The notes under the pieces: generated by a model
The model's database searches: none
Told to the model about the DNA's origin: nothing
What the model saw: the letters and a program-made list of their open reading frames with translations, nothing else
Source: Paenilisteria rustica
GTDB lineage: Bacteria > Bacillota > Bacilli > Lactobacillales > Listeriaceae
Direction: 5' to 3'
Assembly (NCBI RefSeq): GCF_013820765.1
Contig: NZ_JABJVM010000005.1
Span: forward strand, 124,001-188,000
DNA length: 64,000 nt
In this document: positions 19,196 through 27,008 of the stretch, one piece after another
How positions within the stretch are numbered: the stretch's first letter is position 1
How the letters are laid out: every line of letters starts with the position of its first letter
Program-made: the position numbers and the translations under genes

Positions 19196-19498
19196 CTATT
19201 TTTTACTTCCCACCCATTCAATTCCTTGGTGTAGCATATCGCCCAGCGCTTTTTCTGAGGCAACAAATGCTTTCTCCACATTTTTCAAATTCGCTGTATC
19301 TTTTTGAAACGCGGCGGGAGCGGATGCTGTCATTTGCGCAAAATCCATCGCACCTTCTACCAATTGCCGCGCGCTGCCTGTGGAATACGAAACGTTTGGC
19401 TTAGGCTGTAACTTCAACGTATTTGTTGTCGCTTGGATCGCAGTCGCATGCTCCGCTATTCGACCGCTTGGTAATTGTATTTTTTTCGCCATGCTCAT
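19196..19498 (-). CDS. Type VII secretion accessory protein (SACOL2603/DUF3130-like)
   Basis: A 100-residue helical protein of the WXG100-related class that precedes LXG toxin genes (the SACOL2603 or TIGR04197 group). It begins MSMAKKIQLPSGRIAEHATAI, has serine/threonine/alanine-rich helices, and ends LGDMLHQGIEWVGSKK. I chose the ATG at 19498 (AAAGGA five bases upstream); ATGs at 19492 and 19504 are in frame. Known relatives bind the LXG N terminus and help direct it to the secretion ATPase. First gene of the cassette, 19 bp ahead of the frameshifted DUF3958-like gene. Confidence 0.78.
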   Translation of the reverse strand: MSMAKKIQLPSGRIAEHATAIQATTNTLKLQPKPNVSYSTGSARQLVEGAMDFAQMTASAPAAFQKDTANLKNVEKAFVASEKALGDMLHQGIEWVGSKK

Positions 19499-19629
19499 AT
19501 CCATCCTTTCATTATTTTTTCTTAAAAAGCTTCCTCTCATTTTTCAAGCACCTTTATTATACAATTTCTAGCATAGACCGGCAAACTCAATTTACCGGAG
19601 TCGCTTCTAATTCGGTAATAAAGTTCCTC

Positions 19630-19806
19630 CATGCATCTCTATTGCTATATAAAGGAATCAACATAAAATATATATCTAGGCGACTTGGTCATAAAAAAAT
19701 CATCACAACACTCCAAACTTATAGCCACATAATAGATGAATTAGAGCAAAAAGAATCCCGTCAAGTAGATGATATTATGAACGATGTATACGCCAATATT
19801 GTTTAA
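19630..19806 (+). pseudogene. Tyrosine integrase C-terminal remnant
   Basis: About 58 codons match the last part of phage/ICE tyrosine recombinases: HASLLLYKGINIKYISRRLGH, then TTLQTYSHIIDELEQK. The H of the LGH box and the catalytic Tyr region (TYSH) remain, but the upstream Arg of the R-H box and everything before it are gone, with no start codon. The stump ends 137 bp from the 3' end of tRNA-Ser and points toward it, the usual geometry of an integrase beside its attachment site. It marks an old integration. Confidence 0.8.
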
Positions 19807-19875
19807 TTTTTTGTGGCAAATCTGTGGCAAAAAGTCTTATTTCTATGTTTTTCTTTCATTTTCCCTCAAACAAAA

Positions 19876-19920
19876 AAACACCACAAATCGTATCATATCA
19901 ACGATTTACAGTGTCTTTTC
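19876..19920 (-). terminator. Terminator of tRNA-Ser
   Basis: On the minus strand GACACTGTAAATCGT pairs with ACGATTTGTGGTGT around a 9-base loop and is followed by a run of seven T. It lies just downstream of the tRNA 3' end and may also end rightward integrase transcription. Confidence 0.75.
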
Positions 19921-19942
19921 TCTTTCCTTCATTTCCTGAAAA

Positions 19943-20032
19943 CGGAGAAACGGGGATTCGAACCCCGGCGCGGCCTGAACCGCCTAACAGATTTCGAGTC
20001 TGTCCCCTTCAGCCGGACTTGGGTATTTCCCC
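19943..20032 (-). tRNA. tRNA-Ser (anticodon CGA)
   Basis: On the minus strand the 90-nt sequence starts GGGGAAATACCCAAG and ends GGGGTTCGAATCCCCG then TTTCTCCG. It folds as a class II tRNA: 7-bp acceptor stem (one G-T pair), D arm with AAGTCCGGCTGAAG, anticodon stem with loop CTCGAAA (anticodon CGA at 19994-19996, reading UCG), a long variable arm (GGCGGTTCAGGCCGC) and a normal T arm. CCA is not encoded. The long variable arm confirms serine. Its 3' end faces an integrase remnant. Confidence 0.95.
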
Positions 20033-20140
20033 AACATGCAGATGCTTGCCAAAATACGCTCTAAAAGCTGTACCCTGAGCAATCACAAGTTCCATTCTAA
20101 TGCATTTTTTCGTAAAAATCCAGCGTTTTCTCTCCATTTT

Positions 20141-21304
20141 TTAAAAAGCGTCGTAAAAATCGCTCCGAACATGTGGAATCGCTTTTTCCCAGGTCGCAAT
20201 TGTTACCTCACTCGCCGTCGCTTTCCCGTAATACACGAGGTCGCGCGGTCGCACAAAGCCCATCACCATCTGCCCTAATGCTTGAATCGTGATCGCCAAA
20301 ACAGGCTCGCTGGTCTGTTCTAACCGCCTCACAATGCTGCCTCGAATTTCAAAAATCCCGTCATTCCACGGCGCGGTCTCATCTTCCACTTGGAGGTATA
20401 GCGTATTTTCCGTTCGCGCAAATCGATATTTCCCCAAAAAGGCTTCCACATCCACGATTCGCATCATGAAGTCCAAAATCTCACGTTTCTCGAAATCTGG
20501 TGACGGAAAAGCAAGCGCGATATCCCGCAAACTGCCCACATTTTTTGCGACAACGCGGTCCACCATCATGCCATGCGTCCCAACGAATCGCCATAAACCT
20601 TTTTCGGCCTCGTAATCCAGCGCGACCATCTCGTGTACCTTAAATACTTCTGAATCAAGCGTGAACAACATATACCCCATCGTCACGCCGTTCATATCGC
20701 AGTAAACCGCAATTTCCTTCGTATAACCACGGCGCGCCAGTCGTAACCACCACGCATCATCGCGCATCATCATCCCACTTTTTTTGGTCAGCGCAAATCG
20801 ATTATACAGCTCGCGAACGACCGAAATCCCCGTCCCATCTTCACTCGAAAAGCGCATCACACGACCAGGTACAGTTCCCATATCCGGCAACGCATGGCTC
20901 GGAATTTCCACCTCTATTTTTTCCGTGAATACTTCATACCCGAATTTCCGATAAAACGGGATCGAAAACGGGCTCAAATAGGAAACCAACTGTCCAGCTT
21001 CCTTCATTTTAACAAGCGATTCCTCCATCAAGCGGCGAATCAAGCCAGCATTCCGATACTCCGGATAACTCGCCACATACGCAATGCCACCCATCGAAAA
21101 TCGTTCGCCCAAAATCGAAACGCTGAGCGGATATGTCAAAACCTGTGCTAGTAAATGCTCGCCGTAAAACAACCCCAGACGTCGTGCATTTTCTGCCCAA
21201 TAATTAAAATCTGCTTCTCCACCAGATGCAGGAACTCGAAACGCATAATCGCGCAATTCCTTCACTTTTCCAATCTCTGAGTCCTTAATTTCCCTCATTT
21301 CCAT
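20141..21304 (-). CDS. Eis-like GNAT N-acetyltransferase
   Basis: 387 residues with the architecture of the Eis family: an N-terminal GNAT fold (GGIAYVASYPEYRNAGLIRR contains the acetyl-CoA loop, then SPFSIPFYRKFGYEVF), a second GNAT-like domain, and a C-terminal SCP2-type domain (DFEKREILDFMMRIVDVEAF through QMVMGFVRPRDLVYYGKA). Eis proteins acetylate amines, including aminoglycosides and peptides; the Firmicute members are poorly characterised. The start at 21304 follows a GGGGGTG site. Monocistronic, divergent from azoR with a shared 173-bp promoter region. Confidence 0.85.
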   Translation of the reverse strand: MEMREIKDSEIGKVKELRDYAFRVPASGGEADFNYWAENARRLGLFYGEHLLAQVLTYPLSVSILGERFSMGGIAYVASYPEYRNAGLIRRLMEESLVKMKEAGQLVSYLSPFSIPFYRKFGYEVFTEKIEVEIPSHALPDMGTVPGRVMRFSSEDGTGISVVRELYNRFALTKKSGMMMRDDAWWLRLARRGYTKEIAVYCDMNGVTMGYMLFTLDSEVFKVHEMVALDYEAEKGLWRFVGTHGMMVDRVVAKNVGSLRDIALAFPSPDFEKREILDFMMRIVDVEAFLGKYRFARTENTLYLQVEDETAPWNDGIFEIRGSIVRRLEQTSEPVLAITIQALGQMVMGFVRPRDLVYYGKATASEVTIATWEKAIPHVRSDFYDAF

Positions 21305-21356
21305 GCCGACACCCCCATTCTCCTTTATTTTAGCACAAAATGCGCCTAATTGTTCA

Positions 21357-21370
21357 CGAAAACGTTTTCA
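21357..21370 (+). promoter_or_regulatory. Candidate cre (CcpA) site
   Basis: CGAAAACGTTTTCA matches the catabolite-response consensus TGWAANCGNTNWCA at 13 of 14 positions and has a perfect GAAAACGTTTTC core. It lies between the divergent acetyltransferase and azoR genes, 108 bp ahead of azoR. Confidence 0.55.
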
Positions 21371-21415
21371 CTTACTTTTTACAACAAGCTAATTTTTTGT
21401 AAGCATATTACTTGA

Positions 21416-21440
21416 AGTGTAGCGTGCAATATTATACACT
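21416..21440 (+). promoter_or_regulatory. Inverted repeat overlapping the azoR promoter
   Basis: AGTGTA (21416-21421) and TACACT (21435-21440) form a dyad with 13 bases between. It overlaps a plausible -35 (TTGAAG, 21412-21417) and -10 (TATACA/TACACT). It looks like a repressor operator, perhaps for a quinone- or thiol-sensing regulator; the protein is unknown. Confidence 0.45.
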
Positions 21441-21477
21441 GTAAAAGTAATCAAAACATATTGGAGGAATTTATAAA

Positions 21478-22104
21478 ATGGCTAATGTATTATTTATTAA
21501 AGCAAACGGTTTACCAGCGGAACGTTCCGTGAGTGTGAAATTATACGAAGAATTCTTAAAAAACTATACGGCAAGCAATGCAGGGGATACAATCACTGAA
21601 CTTGATTTGTTCCAAGCAGACCTTCCTTATTATGACGCAACGATGATGAGCGGTCTTTACAAAGAGTCAATCGGCGAAACATTAACGCAAGACGAAGCTC
21701 GCCTAGCAAAAGTTGCAAACAGCTACCTAGAACAATTTTTAGCAGCTGACAAAGTTGTGATGGCATTCCCATTGTGGAATTTCAGCATCCCAGCACAATT
21801 CCTAACTTACCTATTCTACTTAAACCAAGCTGGTAAAACATTCAAATACACATCAGAAGGCCCAGTTGGTCTTGTAACAAATAAAGAAGTTGTACTATTA
21901 AACGCACGCGGCGGCGTATACTCAGACGGCCCAATGGCAAACTGGGAAATGTCTCTTAACTACGTGAAAAACATCTTAACTCACTTCGGGATCACGAATC
22001 CACAAACCGTTATCGTAGAAGGCCACAACGCAGCACCAGACCAAGCACAAGATTTAATTGCAGCAGGCGTAGAAAAAGCAGCTGCTTTGGCTAATAAGTT
22101 CTAA
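21478..22104 (+). CDS. azoR: FMN-dependent NADH:quinone oxidoreductase / azoreductase
   Basis: 208 residues, the usual AzoR length, with a flavodoxin-like fold: N-terminal MANVLFIKANGLPAERSVS (FMN phosphate loop), the conserved MAFPLWNFSIPAQFLTYLFY motif that packs on the flavin, and LLNARGGVYSDGPM. AzoR reduces quinones and azo compounds by two-electron transfer with NADH and protects against thiol-reactive quinones. GGAGG precedes the ATG. Listeria carry two to three such genes. Monocistronic, with a candidate cre and a dyad operator upstream and a bidirectional terminator downstream. Confidence 0.92.
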   Translation: MANVLFIKANGLPAERSVSVKLYEEFLKNYTASNAGDTITELDLFQADLPYYDATMMSGLYKESIGETLTQDEARLAKVANSYLEQFLAADKVVMAFPLWNFSIPAQFLTYLFYLNQAGKTFKYTSEGPVGLVTNKEVVLLNARGGVYSDGPMANWEMSLNYVKNILTHFGITNPQTVIVEGHNAAPDQAQDLIAAGVEKAAALANKF

Positions 22105-22116
22105 TTTAAATGTATA

Positions 22117-22161
22117 AAAAATAAGTCTAGCTACTCGTCAAAAAGTGGCTAGACTTATTTT
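22117..22161. terminator. Bidirectional terminator
   Basis: Stem AAATAAGTCTAGC with GCTAGACTTATTT, flanked by A and T runs, placed between convergent azoR and the SRPBCC gene. Confidence 0.85.
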
Positions 22162-22619
22162 TATACTATATCCTTCAAAGCCTCCGATTCCACACGCTTC
22201 ATGAAATCATCCACAACCTTATCATTGTTCTTCGATCCGCCAAGCTTCATCAACGTTTTCCCAAGAAAGTTAACGCCTTGATTCGAGCCATAATAAATGA
22301 ACCGCGTCGTATCCTCATCTATTTTTTCTAGCGTAATCGACGTCTCAATTTTGAAAGCTTTCGCTAACACAAAACCGCTCGTATTATGCTTACGATCCGG
22401 CGTATCCTCATGCTCCAAATCCTCGACAATATACGTCTCCACACGCTTACCTTCCTGATATTTCTGCCGATAAGTCGAGCCAACGATACCTTCTTTCCTC
22501 TCAATCACTTCATTTTCAACGACTTGAGGCATCACTCGCTGCATATTTTCAAGCGCAAATAAGTTCCAAACCACCTCGATATTCGCCTTAATCGCCATTT
22601 CCTCATGCCACTTCATCAT
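22161..22619 (-). CDS. SRPBCC (START-like) superfamily protein
   Basis: A 152-residue hydrophobic-ligand-binding fold: N-terminal WHEEMAIKANIEVVWNLFA, the typical opening of Polyketide_cyc2/SRPBCC proteins, then alternating strands and a long C-terminal helix (NDKVVDDFMKRVESEALK). Substrate unknown. It starts 3 bp after the MerR gene stop, whose end supplies the GGAGG site, so the two genes form an operon under the MerR-type promoter. Confidence 0.78.
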   Translation of the reverse strand: MMKWHEEMAIKANIEVVWNLFALENMQRVMPQVVENEVIERKEGIVGSTYRQKYQEGKRVETYIVEDLEHEDTPDRKHNTSGFVLAKAFKIETSITLEKIDEDTTRFIYYGSNQGVNFLGKTLMKLGGSKNNDKVVDDFMKRVESEALKDIV

Positions 22620-22622
22620 GTT

Positions 22623-22955
22623 TCATTCCTCCATTTCCAAAAATCCATCAATCTCACTAATAATCGCCTCCGTGTCCGCAATTCGCTGACGCAAAGCCAC
22701 CTTCTTCTCCCTCAAAATTTCCTCCAGCTCATCCAGCGAACGCTCATGGACTACCGTCAACATTTCCTGAATCGAAAAATCAAATCGGCGCAAATAAACG
22801 AGCAATCTCGCCACCAAAAACGAGTTGTTATCATAATAACTATATTTATTCCGAGGTTCCACAAACACAGGCACTAGCAACTCTATCTGCGCATAATATC
22901 GCAAAGTTTCCTTCGTAAGCCCAGTCATCTCTGCAAACTCTCCAATTCGATACAT
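22623..22955 (-). CDS. MerR-family transcriptional regulator
   Basis: 110 residues: N-terminal winged HTH of the MerR type (MYRIGEFAEMTGLTKETLRYYAQIELL), and a dimerisation coiled coil (about 75-108, ERSLDELEEILREKKVALRQ). No metal-binding cysteines and no separate effector domain are present, so it is of the short multidrug/stress type and the downstream SRPBCC protein might bind the ligand. AGGAGG precedes the ATG. The promoter upstream has the long spacer expected for MerR control. Confidence 0.88.
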   Translation of the reverse strand: MYRIGEFAEMTGLTKETLRYYAQIELLVPVFVEPRNKYSYYDNNSFLVARLLVYLRRFDFSIQEMLTVVHERSLDELEEILREKKVALRQRIADTEAIISEIDGFLEMEE

Positions 22956-22975
22956 GCTTCCCCCTCCTCATATCC

Positions 22976-23007
22976 AGTATAAACCATGTAGCGCACCACG
23001 GTGTCAA
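22976..23007 (-). promoter_or_regulatory. MerR-type promoter with 20-bp spacer
   Basis: On the minus strand TTGACA (23007-23002) and TATACT (22981-22976) are separated by 20 bp instead of 17. The spacer contains an imperfect dyad (CCGTGGTGCGCTACATGG, 12 of 18 symmetric). This is the classical geometry activated by MerR proteins through DNA untwisting and suggests autoregulation of the merR-SRPBCC operon. Confidence 0.65.
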
Positions 23008-23119
23008 TATCGAACTTTCGTGAAAAATTTCATACTATTTCCACATTCCTCCCCACACCTAACGTAAAATAGGTTATACTAGAGGTAAGCAATCTATTAT
23101 CAAGAGGATGGTGAGCATA

Positions 23120-23425
23120 ATGTCGCGAGAATATACCGAAGATGATCTTGTATACGGCGAATCTTGGGGACTTGTACATCGTGGTTTCTTAGCGGATAGT
23201 GAAATCGAACGAATGAAAGCGCTACGAGATAAAGTGATGGACAAGCACGGAACAGCCGGAACAACTTTGAAACCGATTGGCAGAGTTATCATTGATGGTG
23301 AATGGTATGACGCTAGGCTAAAAGACGGCTATTTAGATATAGGAACTCCTATCGTTGTTGTCGGCATTGATATTGGCTATGTATTAGTAAACGAAGACCT
23401 AAAAAGAGAGGAAGATAATTCATGA
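23120..23425 (+). CDS. Short NfeD-like protein
   Basis: 101 residues. The C-terminal half ([20 protein letters not shown], then [15 protein letters not shown]) is the OB-fold of NfeD proteins: G-x-v-x-i-d-G-x-x-y-D-A plus the G-t-x-V-x-V-x-g strand. The serine-protease and membrane parts of long NfeD proteins are absent. NfeD partners are encoded beside flotillin-like proteins and are thought to act with them at membrane microdomains. I chose the ATG at 23120 (GGTGAG upstream); it overlaps floA by 4 bases. Confidence 0.8.
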   Translation: MSREYTEDDLVYGESWGLVHRGFLADSEIERMKALRDKVMDKHGTAGTTLKPIGRVIIDGEWYDARLKDGYLDIGTPIVVVGIDIGYVLVNEDLKREEDNS

Positions 23426-24357
23426 TTGGACCAATTATTATCGCAGTTTTAGTACTTGTAGTTTTGATTATATTTTTCACATTAGTACCAGTAGGCCTAT
23501 GGATCAGCGCCATTTCCGCGCAAGTTCGCGTAGGACTAGGAACACTTGTCGGCATGCGTTTGCGCCGGGTAACTCCTTCCCGCGTTGTCAAACCATTAAT
23601 TAAGGCCGTAAAAGCTGGGCTTGACCTAGAAGTAAACCAACTGGAAAGCCATTACTTAGCTGGTGGGGACGTCGATAAAACCGTCGATGCTCTAATTGCC
23701 GCGCACCGTGCCAATATTCAACTTGATTTTAGCCGTGCCGCAGCGATTGACCTTGCAGGACGTGACGTTTTAGAAGCCGTTCAAACTTCCGTTACACCAA
23801 AAGTTATCCGCACACCTGAATTTACCGGTGTTGCTCAAAACGGTGTTGAAGTAAAAGTTATCACACAAATTACCGTGCAATCCAATATCGACCGTATCGT
23901 CGGTGGTGCCGGTGAAGATACCGTTATCGCGCGTGTCGGTGAAGCCGTAGTCTCAACAGTCGGTGAAACTCGCGAGCATACCGATGTACTCGAAAACCCA
24001 AACAGCATTTCGAAAAAAGTACAAGAACAAGGTCTGGGCGATGGCACAGCCTACACGATTCTATCGATTGATATTGCCGAAATGCGTATTGGCGATAACA
24101 TCAAAGCCAAACTAGACATCGAAAAAGCCAACGCAGACATGGAAGTTGCTCAAGCAGCCGCATCCAAACGTAAAGCAGAAGCGATCGCACTAGAACAAGA
24201 AAACCGTGCAGTCGTAGTTGCCGCCGAAGCCGAAGTTCCAAGAGCCCTTGCAAAAGCACTTGAAAAAGGTAACCTTGGTGCAATGGATATTTACCGTATG
24301 GATAATGTTCAGGCAGATACGACAATGAGAGAAGCTATTGCGAAAGAGGACAAATAA
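23422..24357 (+). CDS. floA: Flotillin-like protein FloA
   Basis: 311 residues. An N-terminal hydrophobic hairpin ([20 protein letters not shown]) is followed by an SPFH-type domain ([40 protein letters not shown]) and an alanine/glutamate-rich coiled coil (about 235-290, [20 protein letters not shown]). This is the UPF0365/YqfA family, slightly shorter than B. subtilis FloA. FloA organises functional membrane microdomains and affects membrane fluidity and signalling. Overlaps the NfeD-like gene; from memory the same trio occurs in L. monocytogenes around lmo0391-lmo0393. Confidence 0.93.
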   Translation: MIGPIIIAVLVLVVLIIFFTLVPVGLWISAISAQVRVGLGTLVGMRLRRVTPSRVVKPLIKAVKAGLDLEVNQLESHYLAGGDVDKTVDALIAAHRANIQLDFSRAAAIDLAGRDVLEAVQTSVTPKVIRTPEFTGVAQNGVEVKVITQITVQSNIDRIVGGAGEDTVIARVGEAVVSTVGETREHTDVLENPNSISKKVQEQGLGDGTAYTILSIDIAEMRIGDNIKAKLDIEKANADMEVAQAAASKRKAEAIALEQENRAVVVAAEAEVPRALAKALEKGNLGAMDIYRMDNVQADTTMREAIAKEDK

Positions 24358-24480
24358 GTTTGGTGAGCATTGTCGTTGTTTAGCGGGTAGGATGTTCACT
24401 TTGTTCACATCCATATTGATGCTGTAACTCATTTTATTCGAACAATTCCCACCGTAGTTCAGAAAGAAGGTGTAACGAAA

Positions 24481-24858
24481 ATGGATAGTATTTTTGATAA
24501 TATTGGTGATTGGTTTGGTACTGCTGTCGTTATTATCGGGATTCTTTTCGGGCTCATCAGCTATTTCAAGAAAGCCGAAACCGAGAAGGAGGAAGAGGAG
24601 AAATCCAACCTTCCAAAAGTCCCAAAGCAACGTTCTCAAACCCGCTCCAACACTAAAAAAACACCTGCCAAAAAACCGCAACCATCGGGATACAAAGATA
24701 CTGTAATTAAAGATGCGATCACGAGCACCGATACAAACGTAACTCACATGCACCATCACCATACCGTTACGAAAAAACGCGTTCGTGGTAAGATGCAGGA
24801 TGCTATCATCATGAAGGAAATTCTAGATAAGCCTGTTTCTCTAAGACAGGAGAAATAA
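24481..24858 (+). CDS. Small membrane protein of the floA locus, unknown function
   Basis: 125 residues: one membrane segment (about 10-28, FGTAVVIIGILFGLISYF), a highly charged and basic linker (about 30-75), a histidine cluster (THMHHHHTVTKK) and a conserved-looking tail (GKMQDAIIMKEILDKPVSLR). The tail pattern DAIIMKEILDKP is typical of small proteins encoded next to flotillin genes. Role unknown; co-location suggests a microdomain partner. A 120-bp gap separates it from floA, with AGAAGG upstream of the start. Confidence 0.7.
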   Translation: MDSIFDNIGDWFGTAVVIIGILFGLISYFKKAETEKEEEEKSNLPKVPKQRSQTRSNTKKTPAKKPQPSGYKDTVIKDAITSTDTNVTHMHHHHTVTKKRVRGKMQDAIIMKEILDKPVSLRQEK

Positions 24859-24865
24859 GGTCAAG

Positions 24866-24906
24866 CCAGTAAGTGTTGCGTCTTCTCGCGCATTTACTGG
24901 TTTTTT
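24866..24906 (+). terminator. Terminator of the floA locus
   Basis: CCAGTAA (24866-24872) pairs with TTACTGG (24894-24900) around a 21-base loop that can form an inner stem, followed by TTTTTT. Confidence 0.7.
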
Positions 24907-25085
24907 CGATTTCATTTTTATGTTTAGTAATAAATTCAACAAAAAAAACACATAATATTTCCGCTCCGCTAATTTCTAATGTAAAATAAGGTTATCAATG
25001 GCTTATCCAAGCTGTATCTAAGTTTAACCTAAATCATTCTAGGGAATTGTTATTTACTTAAGTTTTAAGATAAGGAGGGTTTCAC

Positions 25086-25295
25086 ATGGCCAATAAAAAA
25101 ATATCCGTCAAAGCTATTATCGGGATTATCATTGCTATTCTATTTATTATTTTCGCCTTTGCCAACTGGGATAGCGTTCGTGTTAGCATCGTATTTATGC
25201 ACTTCAATGCACCACTTGTTTTCATCATCCTCGGCTCCGCTATTATGGGTTCGTTAATCACGCTAGCCTTTAAAAAGTTCAGGAAAAATAAATAA
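25086..25295 (+). CDS. LapA/DUF1049-family small membrane protein
   Basis: 69 residues with two membrane segments separated by the characteristic FAFANWDSVRVSIVFMHFNAP turn, and a basic C terminus (KKFRKNK). This is the LapA (DUF1049) family, small envelope proteins whose Gram-positive function is unknown. AAGGAGG lies 8 bases before the ATG. It is 26 bp from the ClC gene and probably co-transcribed. Confidence 0.82.
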   Translation: MANKKISVKAIIGIIIAILFIIFAFANWDSVRVSIVFMHFNAPLVFIILGSAIMGSLITLAFKKFRKNK

Positions 25296-25321
25296 AGCAG
25301 CACCATGGGGGTATGGAAAAC

Positions 25322-26539
25322 ATGAAACTTCGATTACAACTAGTTCTAACTTTATACGGAATTATTCTAGGCACGCTCGTAGCCGTTATCGCCTTCTTAT
25401 TCCTTCGATTGGTAAATTTCCTGATCTATCTTGTCTGGGATGCAGGAGCTTCGTTATTCGGTGATCCCGTATTTTGGCCAATCTTGATATGTACATTAGG
25501 TGGCGTATTTGTCGGTCTATCGCGAAAACACATTGGGCCATACCCGCGTGAAATGAATGAAATCATGGGCGAATTCCATGCAAATGGTCGCGTTTCCTAT
25601 CAAGGAAAACTCTGGCGAAACCTTGTAGCCGCTCTGATCGTATTAATGTTTGGCGCAAGTCTTGGTCCGGAGGCCGCTTTAGTGAGTATCTGCGCAGGGC
25701 TTGTAACATGGGTCGGCGATAAACTCCATTTTACATACCAGCAACGCGACGCACTCATCGAATTCGGAATCGGCGCATTGCTATCCATCATCTTTGCCTC
25801 GCCATTATTCGGAATTGCTTCTACACAAGAAGGAGAAGCTAACAACATAAGTAAAAAGTTACATATCCAAAAAATAATTATTTACTTCTTCTCCGTATCT
25901 GCAGGATTTCTGGTTTTCTACTATCTACTGCAACTTAATGACGGCCCAAGCCCATTTGCAAATCTAGGCTCTGCTACCATCTCTTGGCCAGAATTGCTCT
26001 TACTAATTCCACTCTTACTCGCAGGCAAATATTTTGGTAAAGTGTATGGCATTTTCGAAACCGGCATTACCTTTGCAACTCGTAAAATTCAATCCAAACC
26101 CATCATGCTTGCCGTAAGTGGTGGCTTGATTTTAGGTGTTTTCGCGTTCTTCCTGCCTAACATGCTCTACTCTGGTGAACACGGTGTCGGTGAAATCGCG
26201 AAAGAATACGATTCAATGTCTATCTATCTTTTACTCGCAATTGGTTTTGCCAAGTTATTCGTAACAAGAATATGCCTTGGCACAGGTTGGCGCGGTGGTC
26301 ACATTTTTCCAATCATTTTTGCCAGTATTGCCGTAGGTTTTGCCTTGACGAAAATACTTCCCGCTGATCCAATATTCATCGTCGCCATTTTTGCAACAGC
26401 CTCTTGCGCTGTGATTCTGAAGAAACCGCTAGCCGCTGCTTTTTTACTAGCCTTATTTTTCCCGTTCCAATTATGGCTATTTATCGTAGTCGCAGCGTAC
26501 CTGGCCGTTTATAAACCTAAACGCGTGTCAGCATCATAA
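25322..26539 (+). CDS. ClC-family voltage-gated chloride channel or H+/Cl- exchanger
   Basis: 405 residues with about ten membrane helices. ClC signatures: GASLGPEAALVSICAG corresponds to the G-x-E-G-P selectivity/gating region (gating Glu kept), and GTGWRGGHIFPIIFAS to the G-x-F-x-P motif. It is about 35-60 residues shorter than E. coli ClcA and lacks CBS domains. I prefer the ATG at 25322 (GGGGGT about 10 bases upstream) over the one at 25313. Role: anion movement in acid or osmotic stress; channel versus exchanger cannot be decided here. Confidence 0.85.
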   Translation: MKLRLQLVLTLYGIILGTLVAVIAFLFLRLVNFLIYLVWDAGASLFGDPVFWPILICTLGGVFVGLSRKHIGPYPREMNEIMGEFHANGRVSYQGKLWRNLVAALIVLMFGASLGPEAALVSICAGLVTWVGDKLHFTYQQRDALIEFGIGALLSIIFASPLFGIASTQEGEANNISKKLHIQKIIIYFFSVSAGFLVFYYLLQLNDGPSPFANLGSATISWPELLLLIPLLLAGKYFGKVYGIFETGITFATRKIQSKPIMLAVSGGLILGVFAFFLPNMLYSGEHGVGEIAKEYDSMSIYLLLAIGFAKLFVTRICLGTGWRGGHIFPIIFASIAVGFALTKILPADPIFIVAIFATASCAVILKKPLAAAFLLALFFPFQLWLFIVVAAYLAVYKPKRVSAS

Positions 26540-26563
26540 ACATCATTCAAGGAGGAGATTCAG

Positions 26564-26944
26564 TTGGGATTCTTAGACAAAATTATGGGAAATGCATCTA
26601 CAACAGACTTAGAGGAAGTTCAAAAGGAGCTAGTGGATGTCCTTATTCCCGATGAAGAAATTATTGCGGGCTATAAAATCATCCGTAACTCCCTAGCCTT
26701 CACAAATAAACGCCTGATCTTAGTTGATAAGCAAGGCGTGACAGGGAAAAAAACCGAATATAAAACCATTCCTTATAAAAGCATCAGTCGATTCAGTGTC
26801 GAAACAACCGGCCATTTTGACTTAGATGTGGAATTAAAAATCTGGATCTCTAGCGAATCAGACCCTTCCACAAGTATCAATTTTTCAAAAGGCGCACCTG
26901 TTGTAGAGATACAAAAAATCTTAGCACAGGCCATCCTCTCATAA
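26564..26944 (+). CDS. Bacterial PH-domain protein (YvbH/DUF1696-like)
   Basis: 126 residues with TTG start at 26564 behind GGAGGAG. The core is a bacterial Pleckstrin-homology fold: EEIIAGYKIIRNSLAFTNKR, LILVDKQGVTGKKTEYKTIP, YKSISRFSVETTG. The family forms oligomers in the cytoplasm; function is unknown. Follows the ClC gene by 24 bp, likely the same operon, and ends at a strong terminator. Confidence 0.82.
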   Translation: MGFLDKIMGNASTTDLEEVQKELVDVLIPDEEIIAGYKIIRNSLAFTNKRLILVDKQGVTGKKTEYKTIPYKSISRFSVETTGHFDLDVELKIWISSESDPSTSINFSKGAPVVEIQKILAQAILS

Positions 26945-26951
26945 AAAAAAC

Positions 26952-27003
26952 AAGCGCGGTATAGAATCTCGGGTTATATTCCCAGTTCTATACCGCGCTT
27001 TTA
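26952..27003. terminator. Bidirectional terminator
   Basis: A 15-bp perfect stem AAGCGCGGTATAGAA / TTCTATACCGCGCTT with A run before and T run after, between the convergent PH-domain and MarR genes. Confidence 0.92.
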
Positions 27004-27008
27004 TGTGC

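Noticed and set aside
19813-20078. Open frames across the tRNA region
   Set aside because: They run through tRNA-Ser and its terminator; no protein signature.
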